Origin: an uncultured Acidimicrobiales bacterium | GTDB taxonomy: Bacteria; Actinomycetota; Acidimicrobiia; Acidimicrobiales; UBA10347 | Length of the DNA: 7,128 nt | Direction: 5' to 3' | Assembly (NCBI GenBank): GCA_937942965.1 | Contig: CALDGN010000456.1 | Coordinates: forward strand, 1 to 7,128 | Shown: positions 1 through 6,376 of the stretch, piece by piece | Numbering within the stretch: position 1 is the stretch's first letter | How the letters are laid out: every line of letters begins with the position of its first letter | The notes under the pieces: model-generated | Database searches by the model: none | What the model was told of the DNA's origin: nothing | The model's input: the letters and a program-made list of their open reading frames with translations, nothing else | Made by a program: the position numbers and the translations under genes

Positions 1-2
1 CG

Positions 3-572
3 TTCACCGGCCACGAACAGAACTTGCTGCGCCCTCCCGAGAGCCCGCAGCTCGATTACGAAGGCGAGATCGTCGTTGTCATCGGCACAGGCGGTCGTCG
101 CATCCCAGTCGCCAGCGCCCGTGACCACATCGCTGGGCTCACGCTTGGGAACGAAGGCACGATTCGCGACTGGGTTCGCCACGCCAAGTTCAACGTCACC
201 CAAGGCAAGAACTGGCTGTCGACTGGCGCCATCGGCCCGCACCTGGTCACGATGGACGAGATCGGCGACCTCGAAGATCTGCATCTCACGACGCACGTCA
301 ATGGCGAGCTTCGCCAAGACGATCATCCCCGCACGATGAAGTACTCGATCGAGTACCAGATCCACTACCTGTCGACCTTCACCGAGCTTCGTCCCGGCGA
401 CATCATCTTCTCGGGCACGCCTACTGGTGCGGGCGCACGCTTCGACCCGCCAGTGTGGCTCGTGCCCGGCGATGTCGTCGAGGTGTCGGTCCCCGAACTC
501 GGCACGTTGCGCAACACCGTCGCTGACGAGTTCCCCGGCGGCAGCGACCACGTCGCGCCTGAGCCGCAATGA
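3..572 (+). CDS. hpaG: Fumarylacetoacetate hydrolase family decarboxylase/isomerase of homoprotocatechuate degradation (partial, 5' end missing)
   Basis: The frame is open from the left edge, so only the last 189 codons are present and the true start lies upstream. The fold is the fumarylacetoacetate hydrolase (FAH) C-terminal domain. An acidic DYEGE metal-binding motif has Glu codons at 60-62 and 66-68, and is followed by a GNEGTIRDW stretch, a VNGELRQ motif, and the PGDIIFSGTPTGAG signature near the end. In this family these residues hold a divalent metal that activates 2-oxo/enol dioates. Directly downstream are hpaR and hpaH, so the likely job is decarboxylation of 5-oxopent-3-ene-1,2,5-tricarboxylate and/or isomerization of 2-hydroxyhepta-2,4-dienedioate in the cytosol. 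The stop TGA overlaps the ATG of the regulator gene (ATGA at 569-572), which suggests translational coupling. FAH-family substrate assignments are often interchangeable. The family call is near certain, and the exact reaction rests on context. Confidence 0.85.
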   Translation, partial: FTGHEQNLLRPPESPQLDYEGEIVVVIGTGGRRIPVASARDHIAGLTLGNEGTIRDWVRHAKFNVTQGKNWLSTGAIGPHLVTMDEIGDLEDLHLTTHVNGELRQDDHPRTMKYSIEYQIHYLSTFTELRPGDIIFSGTPTGAGARFDPPVWLVPGDVVEVSVPELGTLRNTVADEFPGGSDHVAPEPQ

Positions 573-1060
573 CGTCTAAGGTCTCGGTCGAGAACCCCGC
601 TGCCGCTGCGGGCGAAGCGACTGAGATCCGCGCGTTCACCGCTTCGCTTCCGATGGCGTTGCTGCAAGCACGCGAATCTGCGATGCGGCTCTTTCGGCCG
701 ATGCTGGCCGAGCACGACCTCACCGAGCAGCAATGGCGTGTGCTTCGCGCGTTGGCGGCCGAGGCCGAGCCGCTCGAAGTCGGCGAGATTGCAGACGCGA
801 CGTTCTTGCTCGGACCGAGCCTGACCCGCATCCTGGCGAACCTCGCCGACCGAGGCCTCGTCAATCGCCAGCCGGTCGCCGACGACGCCCGCCGCGCAGC
901 AATCTCGCTCACGACGTCGGGGCTCGAGCTCGTCGCCACCGTTGCCCCGCACAGTGAACGCATCTACGCCGAGATCGAAGCTGCCTTTGGCGCAGCCGAA
1001 CTCGGCGACCTGATCTCTCGCCTCAACGACCTACGAACTGACTTGGGAACCCTGGCATGA
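569..1060 (+). CDS. hpaR: MarR-family transcriptional regulator, HpaR type (homoprotocatechuate operon regulator)
   Basis: This 163-residue protein has the MarR winged helix-turn-helix architecture. An N-terminal dimerization helix region (about 25-50) carries LLQARESAM and LFRPMLAEHDLTEQQWRVLR, the characteristic HpaR signature. The recognition helix region (about 72-97, GPSLTRILANLADRGLV) follows, then a wing with DDARRAAISLT (105-115), then a C-terminal dimerization helix. Known HpaR proteins repress the 4-hydroxyphenylacetate/homoprotocatechuate meta operon and are released by the aromatic substrate. Compared with the enterobacterial protein there is an extra Ala-rich N-terminal stretch of about 20 residues. 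The ATG at 569 is chosen because it overlaps the upstream stop as ATGA, a coupled start without an obvious ribosome-binding site. Its own stop overlaps the hpaH start the same way (1057-1060). Sitting inside the operon it probably controls, it is likely autoregulated. No operator is visible here, and the operon promoter should lie left of the window. Confidence 0.88.
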   Translation: MTSKVSVENPAAAAGEATEIRAFTASLPMALLQARESAMRLFRPMLAEHDLTEQQWRVLRALAAEAEPLEVGEIADATFLLGPSLTRILANLADRGLVNRQPVADDARRAAISLTTSGLELVATVAPHSERIYAEIEAAFGAAELGDLISRLNDLRTDLGTLA

Positions 1061-1863
1061 CCATCAATCCAGAAGCCGCAGCAGCCGAAGCCGCGATGTT
1101 CGACGAGGCCGAACGCTCGGCCCAGCAGATGCGCCAGAGCACCGAGGCGTACCCCGATCTCACGATCGACGACGCGTATGTCATCCAAGCCGAGTGGCAG
1201 AAGCTCAAGCTCGCTCGAGGCGAGAAGCTCGTCGGCCACAAGATCGGTCTGACCAGCCGAGCCATGCAAGCGGCAATGAACATCGAGACGCCGGACAGCG
1301 GGTTCTTGACCGACAAGATGGTCTTCGAGCCGGACAGCGAACTGGTCGCCGCCGATTTCTGCGACCCGAAGCTCGAGGTCGAGCTGGCGTTCGTGTTGGC
1401 CGAGGATCTCGCAGGCGCCGACCTGAGCGTCGACGACGTGCTCGACGCCACCGAGTACGTGGTCCCCTCGATCGAGCTCATCGCCGCTCGCAGCTTCCGG
1501 CGCGATCCGAACACGGGACGCACCCGCACGGTGATCGACACGATCTCGGACAATGCGGCCAATGCCGGCATCATCAGTGGCGGCGAGCGAGTGGCCCCGA
1601 CAGATGTCGACCTTCGTTGGGTGAGTGCACTCGGCAGCCGCAACGGCATCGTCGAAGAGACGGGTGTGGCCGCCGGTGTGCTCGGCCATCCGGCCAAAGG
1701 GATTGCCTGGCTGGCTCGCCGCTACCACGAGCAGGGACTCACGCTCGAGGCGGGGCAGATCATCCTCGCCGGTTCGTTCACCCGCCCGATCGACATTCGC
1801 CCGGGCGACGACTTCCACTTCGACTACGGACCACTTGGCAGCTTCGGGCTGCGTTTCAACTAG
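1057..1863 (+). CDS. hpaH: 2-oxo-hept-4-ene-1,7-dioate hydratase HpaH (HpcG)
   Basis: This 268-residue cytosolic enzyme adds water to the dienol/2-oxo-hept-4-ene-1,7-dioate to give 2,4-dihydroxyhept-2-ene-1,7-dioate, the substrate of the HpaI aldolase, which is not in this window. It matches the HpaH/MhpD hydratase family over its full length: GHKIGLTSRAMQ (60-71, with the conserved active-site Lys62), LEVELAFVLAEDL (106-118), VPSIELIAAR (136-145), DTISDNAANAG (161-171), RNGIVEETGVAAGVLGHPA (195-213) and EAGQIILAGSFTRP (231-244). The Mg2+ ligands expected from the HpcG structure correspond to Glu107, Glu109 and Glu140, and all are present. The start overlaps the hpaR stop by ATGA, so translation is probably coupled. 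The stop codon lies inside a 19-bp tandem duplication that leads into the P450 gene. The motif agreement leaves little doubt about the family; related 2-hydroxypenta-2,4-dienoate hydratases are the only alternative. Confidence 0.95.
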   Translation: MTINPEAAAAEAAMFDEAERSAQQMRQSTEAYPDLTIDDAYVIQAEWQKLKLARGEKLVGHKIGLTSRAMQAAMNIETPDSGFLTDKMVFEPDSELVAADFCDPKLEVELAFVLAEDLAGADLSVDDVLDATEYVVPSIELIAARSFRRDPNTGRTRTVIDTISDNAANAGIISGGERVAPTDVDLRWVSALGSRNGIVEETGVAAGVLGHPAKGIAWLARRYHEQGLTLEAGQIILAGSFTRPIDIRPGDDFHFDYGPLGSFGLRFN

Positions 1864-1891
1864 GCCAGTGGGTTTCAGCTAGGACAGGGGG
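1854..1891 (+). repeat. Imperfect 19-bp tandem duplication at the hpaH/P450 junction
   Basis: The 19 bases at 1854-1872 are repeated at once at 1873-1891, with 16 of 19 positions identical (differences at unit positions 6, 12 and 16). Each unit has the form TTTCA-R-CTAGG-M-CAG-K-GGG. Unit 1 holds the last codons and TAG stop of hpaH. Unit 2 makes up most of the 32-bp gap and contributes the purine-rich stretch (AGGACAGGGGG) just before the P450 start. It looks like an old local duplication that created the spacer and ribosome-binding region. Confidence 0.75.
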
Positions 1892-1895
1892 CGCG

Positions 1896-3179
1896 ATGAG
1901 CGACAACAAGTACCACCAGGAACGACTCGAACGCCCGGCTCCTCCTCCCGGCTGTCCGATGCACGCCACGTGGAGTCCGCTCAACGAGGACTACCTCGAC
2001 GAGCCGTATCGCATCGCCGCTGAGCTTCGAGACGCACATCCGGTGTTCTACGCCGAAGAGCTCGGCTATCTGGTTGTCACCAAGATGGAGGACCTCGAAC
2101 GGATCTTCGCCGACCATGAGACCTTCGCGTCGGTGAACGTGCAGGACCCCGTGTTCCCGCTGGCGGCCGAGGCTCAGGCCGTGCTGGCCGCACCGGACTT
2201 CAACCCGACAGCCGTCATGTCGAACCGGCCCGAGCCCGACCACGGCAAGATCCGCAAGTACACGCGGCAGGGTTTTTCGAACTCGCGCATCAAGACGCTC
2301 GAGCCGTTCATCCGCCGACGTGGCAACGAACTCATCGACCAGATGCTCCGGTCCGGTTCGCCGATCGAAATTGTCGATGCACTCGCCTTTCCGCTGCCGG
2401 GCGAAACCGTGTTCCGCTTCATCGGGTTCCCCGAAGCCGACGACGAGATGCTCAAGCATTGGTGCGGTGACCGCAAGGCGTTCTCGTGGGGCAAGCCCAC
2501 CGGGCAGGAGCAGACCGAGATCGCCGAGCAGATGCTCGCCTATTGGCGCTACTGCCGCGACTTCACCGCCGCAAAGCAGGCCAACCGCGGCGACGACTTC
2601 GCCAGCGAGCTGCTCACCGGCCACGAGGAGAACCCCGACGACATGACCTATCGAGAGGTCGAGTCGATCGTCTACGGGCTCAGCTTTGCGGGGCACGAGG
2701 CCGTCACTGCACTGATCTGCAACACGCTGCAGTGCCTACTCCCCCGCCGCGAGGTGTGGGCCGAGATCGTCGCCGACCCATCGCTGATTCCGAACGCGAT
2801 CGAAGAGGTCCTGCGGTGGCATTCGTCGCAGATTTCGTGGCGTCGCCTGACGACGGTCGATACCGAAATCGGCGGCTACGACGTGCCCGCCGGAACGCAG
2901 ATCTTTATGAACTTCGCGTCGGCGAACCGCCAGTCCGACATCTTCGACAATCCCGACGAGTTCGACATTCACCGTCCGAACGCGGCGCACCACATCAGCT
3001 TCGGCAAGGGCGTGCACTATTGCCTTGGCGCCAAGTTCGCCAAGATGGAAGCCCAGCTCGTGACCGAGATGCTCGCCGAACGGATTCCGTCGCTTCGACT
3101 TGTTGAGGACCAGGACATTTCGTACTTCCCGAACATCACGTTCCGAGGCCCGAACACGCTTCAGGTTGCGTGGGACTGA
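1896..3179 (+). CDS. Cytochrome P450 (stand-alone, class I bacterial type)
   Basis: This 427-residue soluble P450 monooxygenase has no membrane anchor and no fused reductase. Recognizable parts in order are the C-helix HGKIR (H116...R120, the family's HxxxR heme-propionate contact), the I-helix SFAGHEAVT (263-271), the K-helix ExxR (E304-V-L-R307), and the heme-binding loop FGKGVHYCLGAKFA with the thiolate ligand Cys376. The protein ends with FRGPNTLQVAWD, a tail seen in several soluble bacterial P450 families. The I-helix threonine normally found after AGHE is Ala269, with Val270 and then Thr271. The reading frame stays open far upstream, antisense-like inside hpaH, but homology begins only after ATG 1896, which has AGGACAGGGGG upstream. 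It lies 32 bp after hpaH and shares one base with the next gene, so it is probably part of the hpa transcript. It needs a ferredoxin and reductase that are not in this window. The substrate is unknown; an aromatic feeding the hpa route is a guess from context. Confidence 0.96.
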   Translation: MSDNKYHQERLERPAPPPGCPMHATWSPLNEDYLDEPYRIAAELRDAHPVFYAEELGYLVVTKMEDLERIFADHETFASVNVQDPVFPLAAEAQAVLAAPDFNPTAVMSNRPEPDHGKIRKYTRQGFSNSRIKTLEPFIRRRGNELIDQMLRSGSPIEIVDALAFPLPGETVFRFIGFPEADDEMLKHWCGDRKAFSWGKPTGQEQTEIAEQMLAYWRYCRDFTAAKQANRGDDFASELLTGHEENPDDMTYREVESIVYGLSFAGHEAVTALICNTLQCLLPRREVWAEIVADPSLIPNAIEEVLRWHSSQISWRRLTTVDTEIGGYDVPAGTQIFMNFASANRQSDIFDNPDEFDIHRPNAAHHISFGKGVHYCLGAKFAKMEAQLVTEMLAERIPSLRLVEDQDISYFPNITFRGPNTLQVAWD

Positions 3180-3415
3180 TGGCAGCCGTTCGCCTGTTTC
3201 CGGGACTGGTGACAACCTGTGCGCTCTTCTTCGTCGCGATTGCGATTGGGCGCTGGCGCATCGACTACGAAGCGGACGGCACGTGGATCGATCCATCGAG
3301 CGGCCAGGTGTACGACACCGCCGGGCGCCTGGGCTACACGATCGGCGCACTGGTGTTGTGCGTCGCCGCATTCATCACCATCCTGCTGACCGTGCGACGC
3401 GGCAGCCGAGCATGA
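3179..3415 (+). CDS. Small two-helix membrane protein of unknown function
   Basis: I do not recognise this 78-residue product. Two hydrophobic segments are plain: about 6-24 (LFPGLVTTCALFFVAIAIG) and about 52-72 (GYTIGALVLCVAAFITILL). They flank a polar, acidic loop (25-50) containing DYEADGTWIDPSSG. Both ends are basic (MAAVR at the N-terminus, VRRGSRA at the C-terminus), so by the positive-inside rule both termini should face the cytoplasm and the loop the outside. The ATG at 3179 shares its A with the P450 stop (TGATG), a classic coupled arrangement that supports this being a real gene. A GTG three codons earlier (3170) is possible. Its place right behind the P450 suggests linked expression and perhaps a membrane partner role, but nothing in the sequence shows a function. 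Confidence 0.7.
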   Translation: MAAVRLFPGLVTTCALFFVAIAIGRWRIDYEADGTWIDPSSGQVYDTAGRLGYTIGALVLCVAAFITILLTVRRGSRA

Positions 3416-3450
3416 CCGAGCGGCGCATCAGACGGTTACCGGTCATGCTC
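3408..3450 (+). repeat. 11-bp perfect inverted repeat around the end of the small membrane gene
   Basis: GAGCATGACCG (3408-3418) is exactly complementary to CGGTCATGCTC (3440-3450), with 21 bases between. The left arm contains the stop codon (3413-3415) of the small membrane protein gene. The right arm ends just before the possible TTG start (3453) of the MFS transporter and 26 bases before its ATG. There is no U-run after it, so as a terminator it would be of the kind without a U-tract. It could equally be an operator or mRNA structure controlling the transporter. Confidence 0.6.
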
Positions 3451-3476
3451 TCTTGCTGAACGAGCCCGTTGGCGGG

Positions 3477-4688
3477 ATGAGCGAGCGGGAACTCGTCGTC
3501 TACCTCGCCGTCATTTCCAGCCTGCCAGCGCTGGCGATCGACATGGTGCTGCCCGCGTTCACCGATATGCGGCCCGAGTTTTCGCTCGCCGACGACTCGA
3601 CGCAACTCTCGCTCGTCATCACGCTGTTCTTCTTCGGCATGGCGATGGGCTCGGTCACGTGGGGCGCACTCAGCGATGCGCTCGGGCGTCGCCGCACTGC
3701 AGTCGCCGCGCTGTTGACCTACGCCGTCGGGGCCACGCTTGCGATGACCGCCTCGTCGCTCACGGTTCTGTTCATCGCTCGCATCTTGTGGGGCTTCGGC
3801 GCTGGCGGCTCACGGGTTACAACCCAAGCGATCGTCCGGGACCGATACGAGGGCACGGCCATGGCGCGAGTCATGACCCTCGTGCAGGCGACCTTCTTCT
3901 TCGCCCCGATAACTGCACCGCTTATCGGAAGCGGCCTGCTTGCGCTGGGCTCGTGGCGCTGGATCATGGGATTCGGCGTGGTGACTGCGTCGATCGGTCT
4001 GCTCTGGACGACCCGGTTCACCGAGTCGCTCCCGCCGGAGCGACGACGCCCTTTGCGCCTCGGACCGGTGCTCGCCGGATTCGTTTCCGTGGCCAAGACA
4101 CCCGTGACGCGTTGGTACGGGCTGTCGCTCATGTTCGGGACGGCCGCGTTCTTCAGCTTCTTGGCCAGCACCGAGTTCGTGTTCTCGTCGGTCTACGAAC
4201 GAGAGGACGTGTTCGTTTGGTTCTTTGTCGGCGTGAGCGTGTTCTTCGCTTCGGCCGCAATCACCATGAATCGCCTACTGCGCCGATGGGAAGCCCGGCC
4301 GCTCGGCATCGCCTGCGGCTGCTGGTTCCTCAGCTTCTCGATCCTGATCTTGATCGTCGTCGCGCTTGGCGACGGCGTGCCGAACTTCTGGGTCTTCATC
4401 GTGGTCTTTGGGCTGACCAACGCCGGACATGTCGCCTACATCGCGGTCGCCAACAGCCTGGCGCTGCAACCCATGGCGGCGATGGCAGGCACCGCATCGG
4501 CTGCGCTCACGTTCACCTCGACCACCGTTGGCGCAGTGCTCGGCAACCAGATCGATCGTCGTATCGACGACACGATCTGGGCCCTCGGCATCGGTTACGT
4601 CGTGTATGCGATCTGTGCCTTCAGCATGCAGATGCTTGGGGTGCGTGCCAGTCGCGCCGAGGACAACGAGGAGTCAGTCGTCGAGTAG
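3477..4688 (+). CDS. MFS transporter, Bcr/CflA (drug resistance) type
   Basis: This is a 403-residue inner-membrane protein with about 12 hydrophobic helices. Helix 1 carries the IDMVLPAF pattern typical of Bcr/CflA and related 12-helix drug:H+ antiporters, with Asp22 in the membrane. The loop between helices 2 and 3 has MFS motif A (GALSDALGRRR, 63-73). Helix 4/5 features ARILWGFGAGG and IVRDRYEGTAMARVM, then APITAPLIGSGLL in helix 5, again matching Bcr/CflA. A basic central loop (about 182-193, with PPERRRP) separates the halves, and the C-terminus is acidic (EDNEESVVE). ATG 3477 is preferred because helix 1 follows directly, as in homologs; a TTG at 3453 in the same frame would add eight residues. 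Gene order hints at transport of an aromatic or of a P450 product, but Bcr/CflA proteins export many compounds and the substrate cannot be read from sequence. The last 15 bp overlap the convergent acyl-CoA synthetase gene. Confidence 0.9.
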   Translation: MSERELVVYLAVISSLPALAIDMVLPAFTDMRPEFSLADDSTQLSLVITLFFFGMAMGSVTWGALSDALGRRRTAVAALLTYAVGATLAMTASSLTVLFIARILWGFGAGGSRVTTQAIVRDRYEGTAMARVMTLVQATFFFAPITAPLIGSGLLALGSWRWIMGFGVVTASIGLLWTTRFTESLPPERRRPLRLGPVLAGFVSVAKTPVTRWYGLSLMFGTAAFFSFLASTEFVFSSVYEREDVFVWFFVGVSVFFASAAITMNRLLRRWEARPLGIACGCWFLSFSILILIVVALGDGVPNFWVFIVVFGLTNAGHVAYIAVANSLALQPMAAMAGTASAALTFTSTTVGAVLGNQIDRRIDDTIWALGIGYVVYAICAFSMQMLGVRASRAEDNEESVVE

Positions 4689-6374
4689 CTCGGCCTTGAC
4701 CTGGCGCTTGAGGAACTTGCCGTTCGCATTGCGAGGCAGCGACTCAGTGCGGAACCAGATGTGGGCCGGGACCTTGAACTTGGCGATCCGTTCAGCCACG
4801 AATGCCTGGATGTCCTCGGTGCCTACCTCGGCACCTTCGTCGATGACGATGCACGCGCCGACCGCTTCGCCGAGTCGCTCGTCGGGCACACCGAAGACGA
4901 CGTTCTCGACCACGGCGGGATGATCGAAGATGGCCGACTCGACCTCGGAGCAGTAGACGTTTTCGCCACCGCGCAAGACCATGTCCTTGGCCCGGTCGAC
5001 GATGAACACGAAACCGTCCTCGTCGATGCGGGCGATGTCGCCGGTGTTGAACCAGCCGTCGCGGATCGCGTCGGCTGTCGCCTCGGGCTTGTTGAGGTAG
5101 CCCTTGATCACGACGGCGCCGCGCACACAGAGCTCGCCGACCGTGTCGGGCGCAGCTGGCAAATCGTTGCCGTCGGCATCGACCAGCTTGGCGTCGAGCG
5201 TCGGCACGATCGGGCCGCAGGATTCAGGCTTGTCCTCGAACAACTTCGCCGCGACCGCGGTGACGATGCCGTGGGTTTCGGTCAGGCCGTAGCCGGTGCC
5301 TGGCGTGCGTCCGTTCTGGCCGATCTTGGAGACGAGGTCCGGCTGGACTTGCGCACCGCCGCCGCTCAGGCTGTCGAGCGAGGACAGGTCACGTGTTTCC
5401 CAATCGGGATGCGACATGAGCTCGCGGGACATGACGGGCACGCCGCCGCTGCGGGTGATCTTCTCTCGCTCGATCAGTTCGAGGGCGCGGCCAGCATCCC
5501 ACTTGTACATGAGCACGATCGTGCCGCCAGCGAGCGTGATCGGATGCAGGCCGCAGTTGCAGGCCGTGACGTGAAAGAGCGGTGTTGGCGCGAGCGATAC
5601 CGCTCGGGTCGGCTCGGGCGCTTCGTCACCGTGCAGCGCGCTCGCTGCGGCGGTGCCGAGCGCCGCCATAAACGCAAGGTTCATCAGATTGGTGACCGAG
5701 CCCCGATGCGTGAGCTGCGCGCCCTTGGGGAACCCGGTGGTTCCCGAGGTGTAGAAGATCGTCGCATCGTCGTCGGGATCGATCGCTGCGTCGGGAAGCT
5801 CGGCGGGCGCTGACAATCCGTCGACCAGGTCATCCCATCGTGCGGCGTCGGCCGGGAGGTCGCCCTCGTGGCGGGTGACGATCAGGGGCAGCGGCGCTTC
5901 GGCGCGAACCTCGTCGAGGACATCGCTGACACGAGCGAGGCGCTCGCCGTCGACGATCAGCACCTTGGGCCGAGAGTCGCTCAGGCCGTACACCATCTCA
6001 GGTGCCGTCCACCATGCGTTCATGCCAACGAGCGCGGCACCGATCGACACCGTCGCCCAGTACGCAGCGATCCACTCGGGGTAGTTGCGCATCGACACGG
6101 CGACACGATCGCCCGGCTGCACGCCGTAGGTGTCAACGAGCACGTGGGCGAGACTGCGGACCTTGGCCTGCATCTCGGCGTAGGTGACGTGTTCGTCTTC
6201 GAAGACGACATAGAGGGCGTCGCCATGTGCGGCGGCCATCTGCCAGACGTCGCGCATCGTTGCCGGTGCGTTGGCGAACTCGCGCATCGCCACGCCGCGG
6301 ACTTCGATGTCGCGCATCTCGAACGGCGAGCCGGCGACGGTTAGCTGGGATTTGATCTGCTGGAAAGCGCTCAT
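4674..6374 (-). CDS. Acyl-CoA synthetase (class I adenylate-forming enzyme, FadD/medium- to long-chain type)
   Basis: This 566-residue cytosolic enzyme activates a carboxylic acid with ATP and then transfers it to CoA. The conserved core is complete: P-loop YTSGTTGFPKG (208-218), GYGLTETHG (361-369), the adenosine-binding TGD (444-446), DRAKD (460-464) at the hinge, GGENVYCSEVE (469-479), and the catalytic lysine Lys553 in NANGKFLKR. The length and the mobile C-terminal domain are normal for FadD-like ligases. The substrate (fatty acid, aryl acid or other) cannot be decided from these motifs. An in-frame methionine at residue 20 or 30 is possible, but the N-terminal QLTVAGSPFEM-DIEVRGV block looks like that of homologs, which supports the ATG at 6374. 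No good Shine-Dalgarno sequence precedes it; a palindrome lies two bases upstream. It converges on the MFS gene with a 15-bp overlap of coding ends. Confidence 0.94.
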   Translation of the reverse strand: MSAFQQIKSQLTVAGSPFEMRDIEVRGVAMREFANAPATMRDVWQMAAAHGDALYVVFEDEHVTYAEMQAKVRSLAHVLVDTYGVQPGDRVAVSMRNYPEWIAAYWATVSIGAALVGMNAWWTAPEMVYGLSDSRPKVLIVDGERLARVSDVLDEVRAEAPLPLIVTRHEGDLPADAARWDDLVDGLSAPAELPDAAIDPDDDATIFYTSGTTGFPKGAQLTHRGSVTNLMNLAFMAALGTAAASALHGDEAPEPTRAVSLAPTPLFHVTACNCGLHPITLAGGTIVLMYKWDAGRALELIEREKITRSGGVPVMSRELMSHPDWETRDLSSLDSLSGGGAQVQPDLVSKIGQNGRTPGTGYGLTETHGIVTAVAAKLFEDKPESCGPIVPTLDAKLVDADGNDLPAAPDTVGELCVRGAVVIKGYLNKPEATADAIRDGWFNTGDIARIDEDGFVFIVDRAKDMVLRGGENVYCSEVESAIFDHPAVVENVVFGVPDERLGEAVGACIVIDEGAEVGTEDIQAFVAERIAKFKVPAHIWFRTESLPRNANGKFLKRQVKAELLDD

Positions 6375-6376
6375 CA

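Noticed and set aside
964..1818. A 284-codon minus-strand open frame opposite hpaH, and similar minus-strand frames at 365-952 and 1875-2696
   Set aside because: They are shadows of hpaG, hpaR, hpaH and the P450, with low-complexity Arg/Ala/Asp-rich translations and no recognisable motif.
1194..1895. Upstream in-frame extension of the P450 that would give a 661-residue fusion
   Set aside because: The extension is an Arg-rich out-of-frame reading of hpaH. P450 homology, a purine-rich ribosome-binding stretch and the usual family length all support the ATG at 1896.
3453..3476. TTG start eight codons upstream for the MFS transporter
   Set aside because: Helix 1 begins just after ATG 3477, and the eight extra residues add nothing recognisable. 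It is kept only as an alternative.
3524..3535. 12-bp palindrome GCCAGCGCTGGC in the first helix of the MFS gene
   Set aside because: A short GC-rich palindrome of this size is expected by chance in such DNA and falls inside conserved coding sequence.
4761..5813. A 350-codon open frame on the plus strand opposite the acyl-CoA synthetase gene
   Set aside because: It lies wholly antisense to a gene with complete family motifs, and its translation shows no domain and has the Asp/Arg/Val-rich composition typical of antisense frames in high-GC DNA.
6193..6208. 16-bp perfect palindrome TCGTCTTCGAAGACGA within the acyl-CoA synthetase gene
   Set aside because: It encodes an acidic FEDE stretch whose Glu/Asp codons naturally create GAAGAC/GTCTTC symmetry. 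No positional reason makes it a regulatory site.
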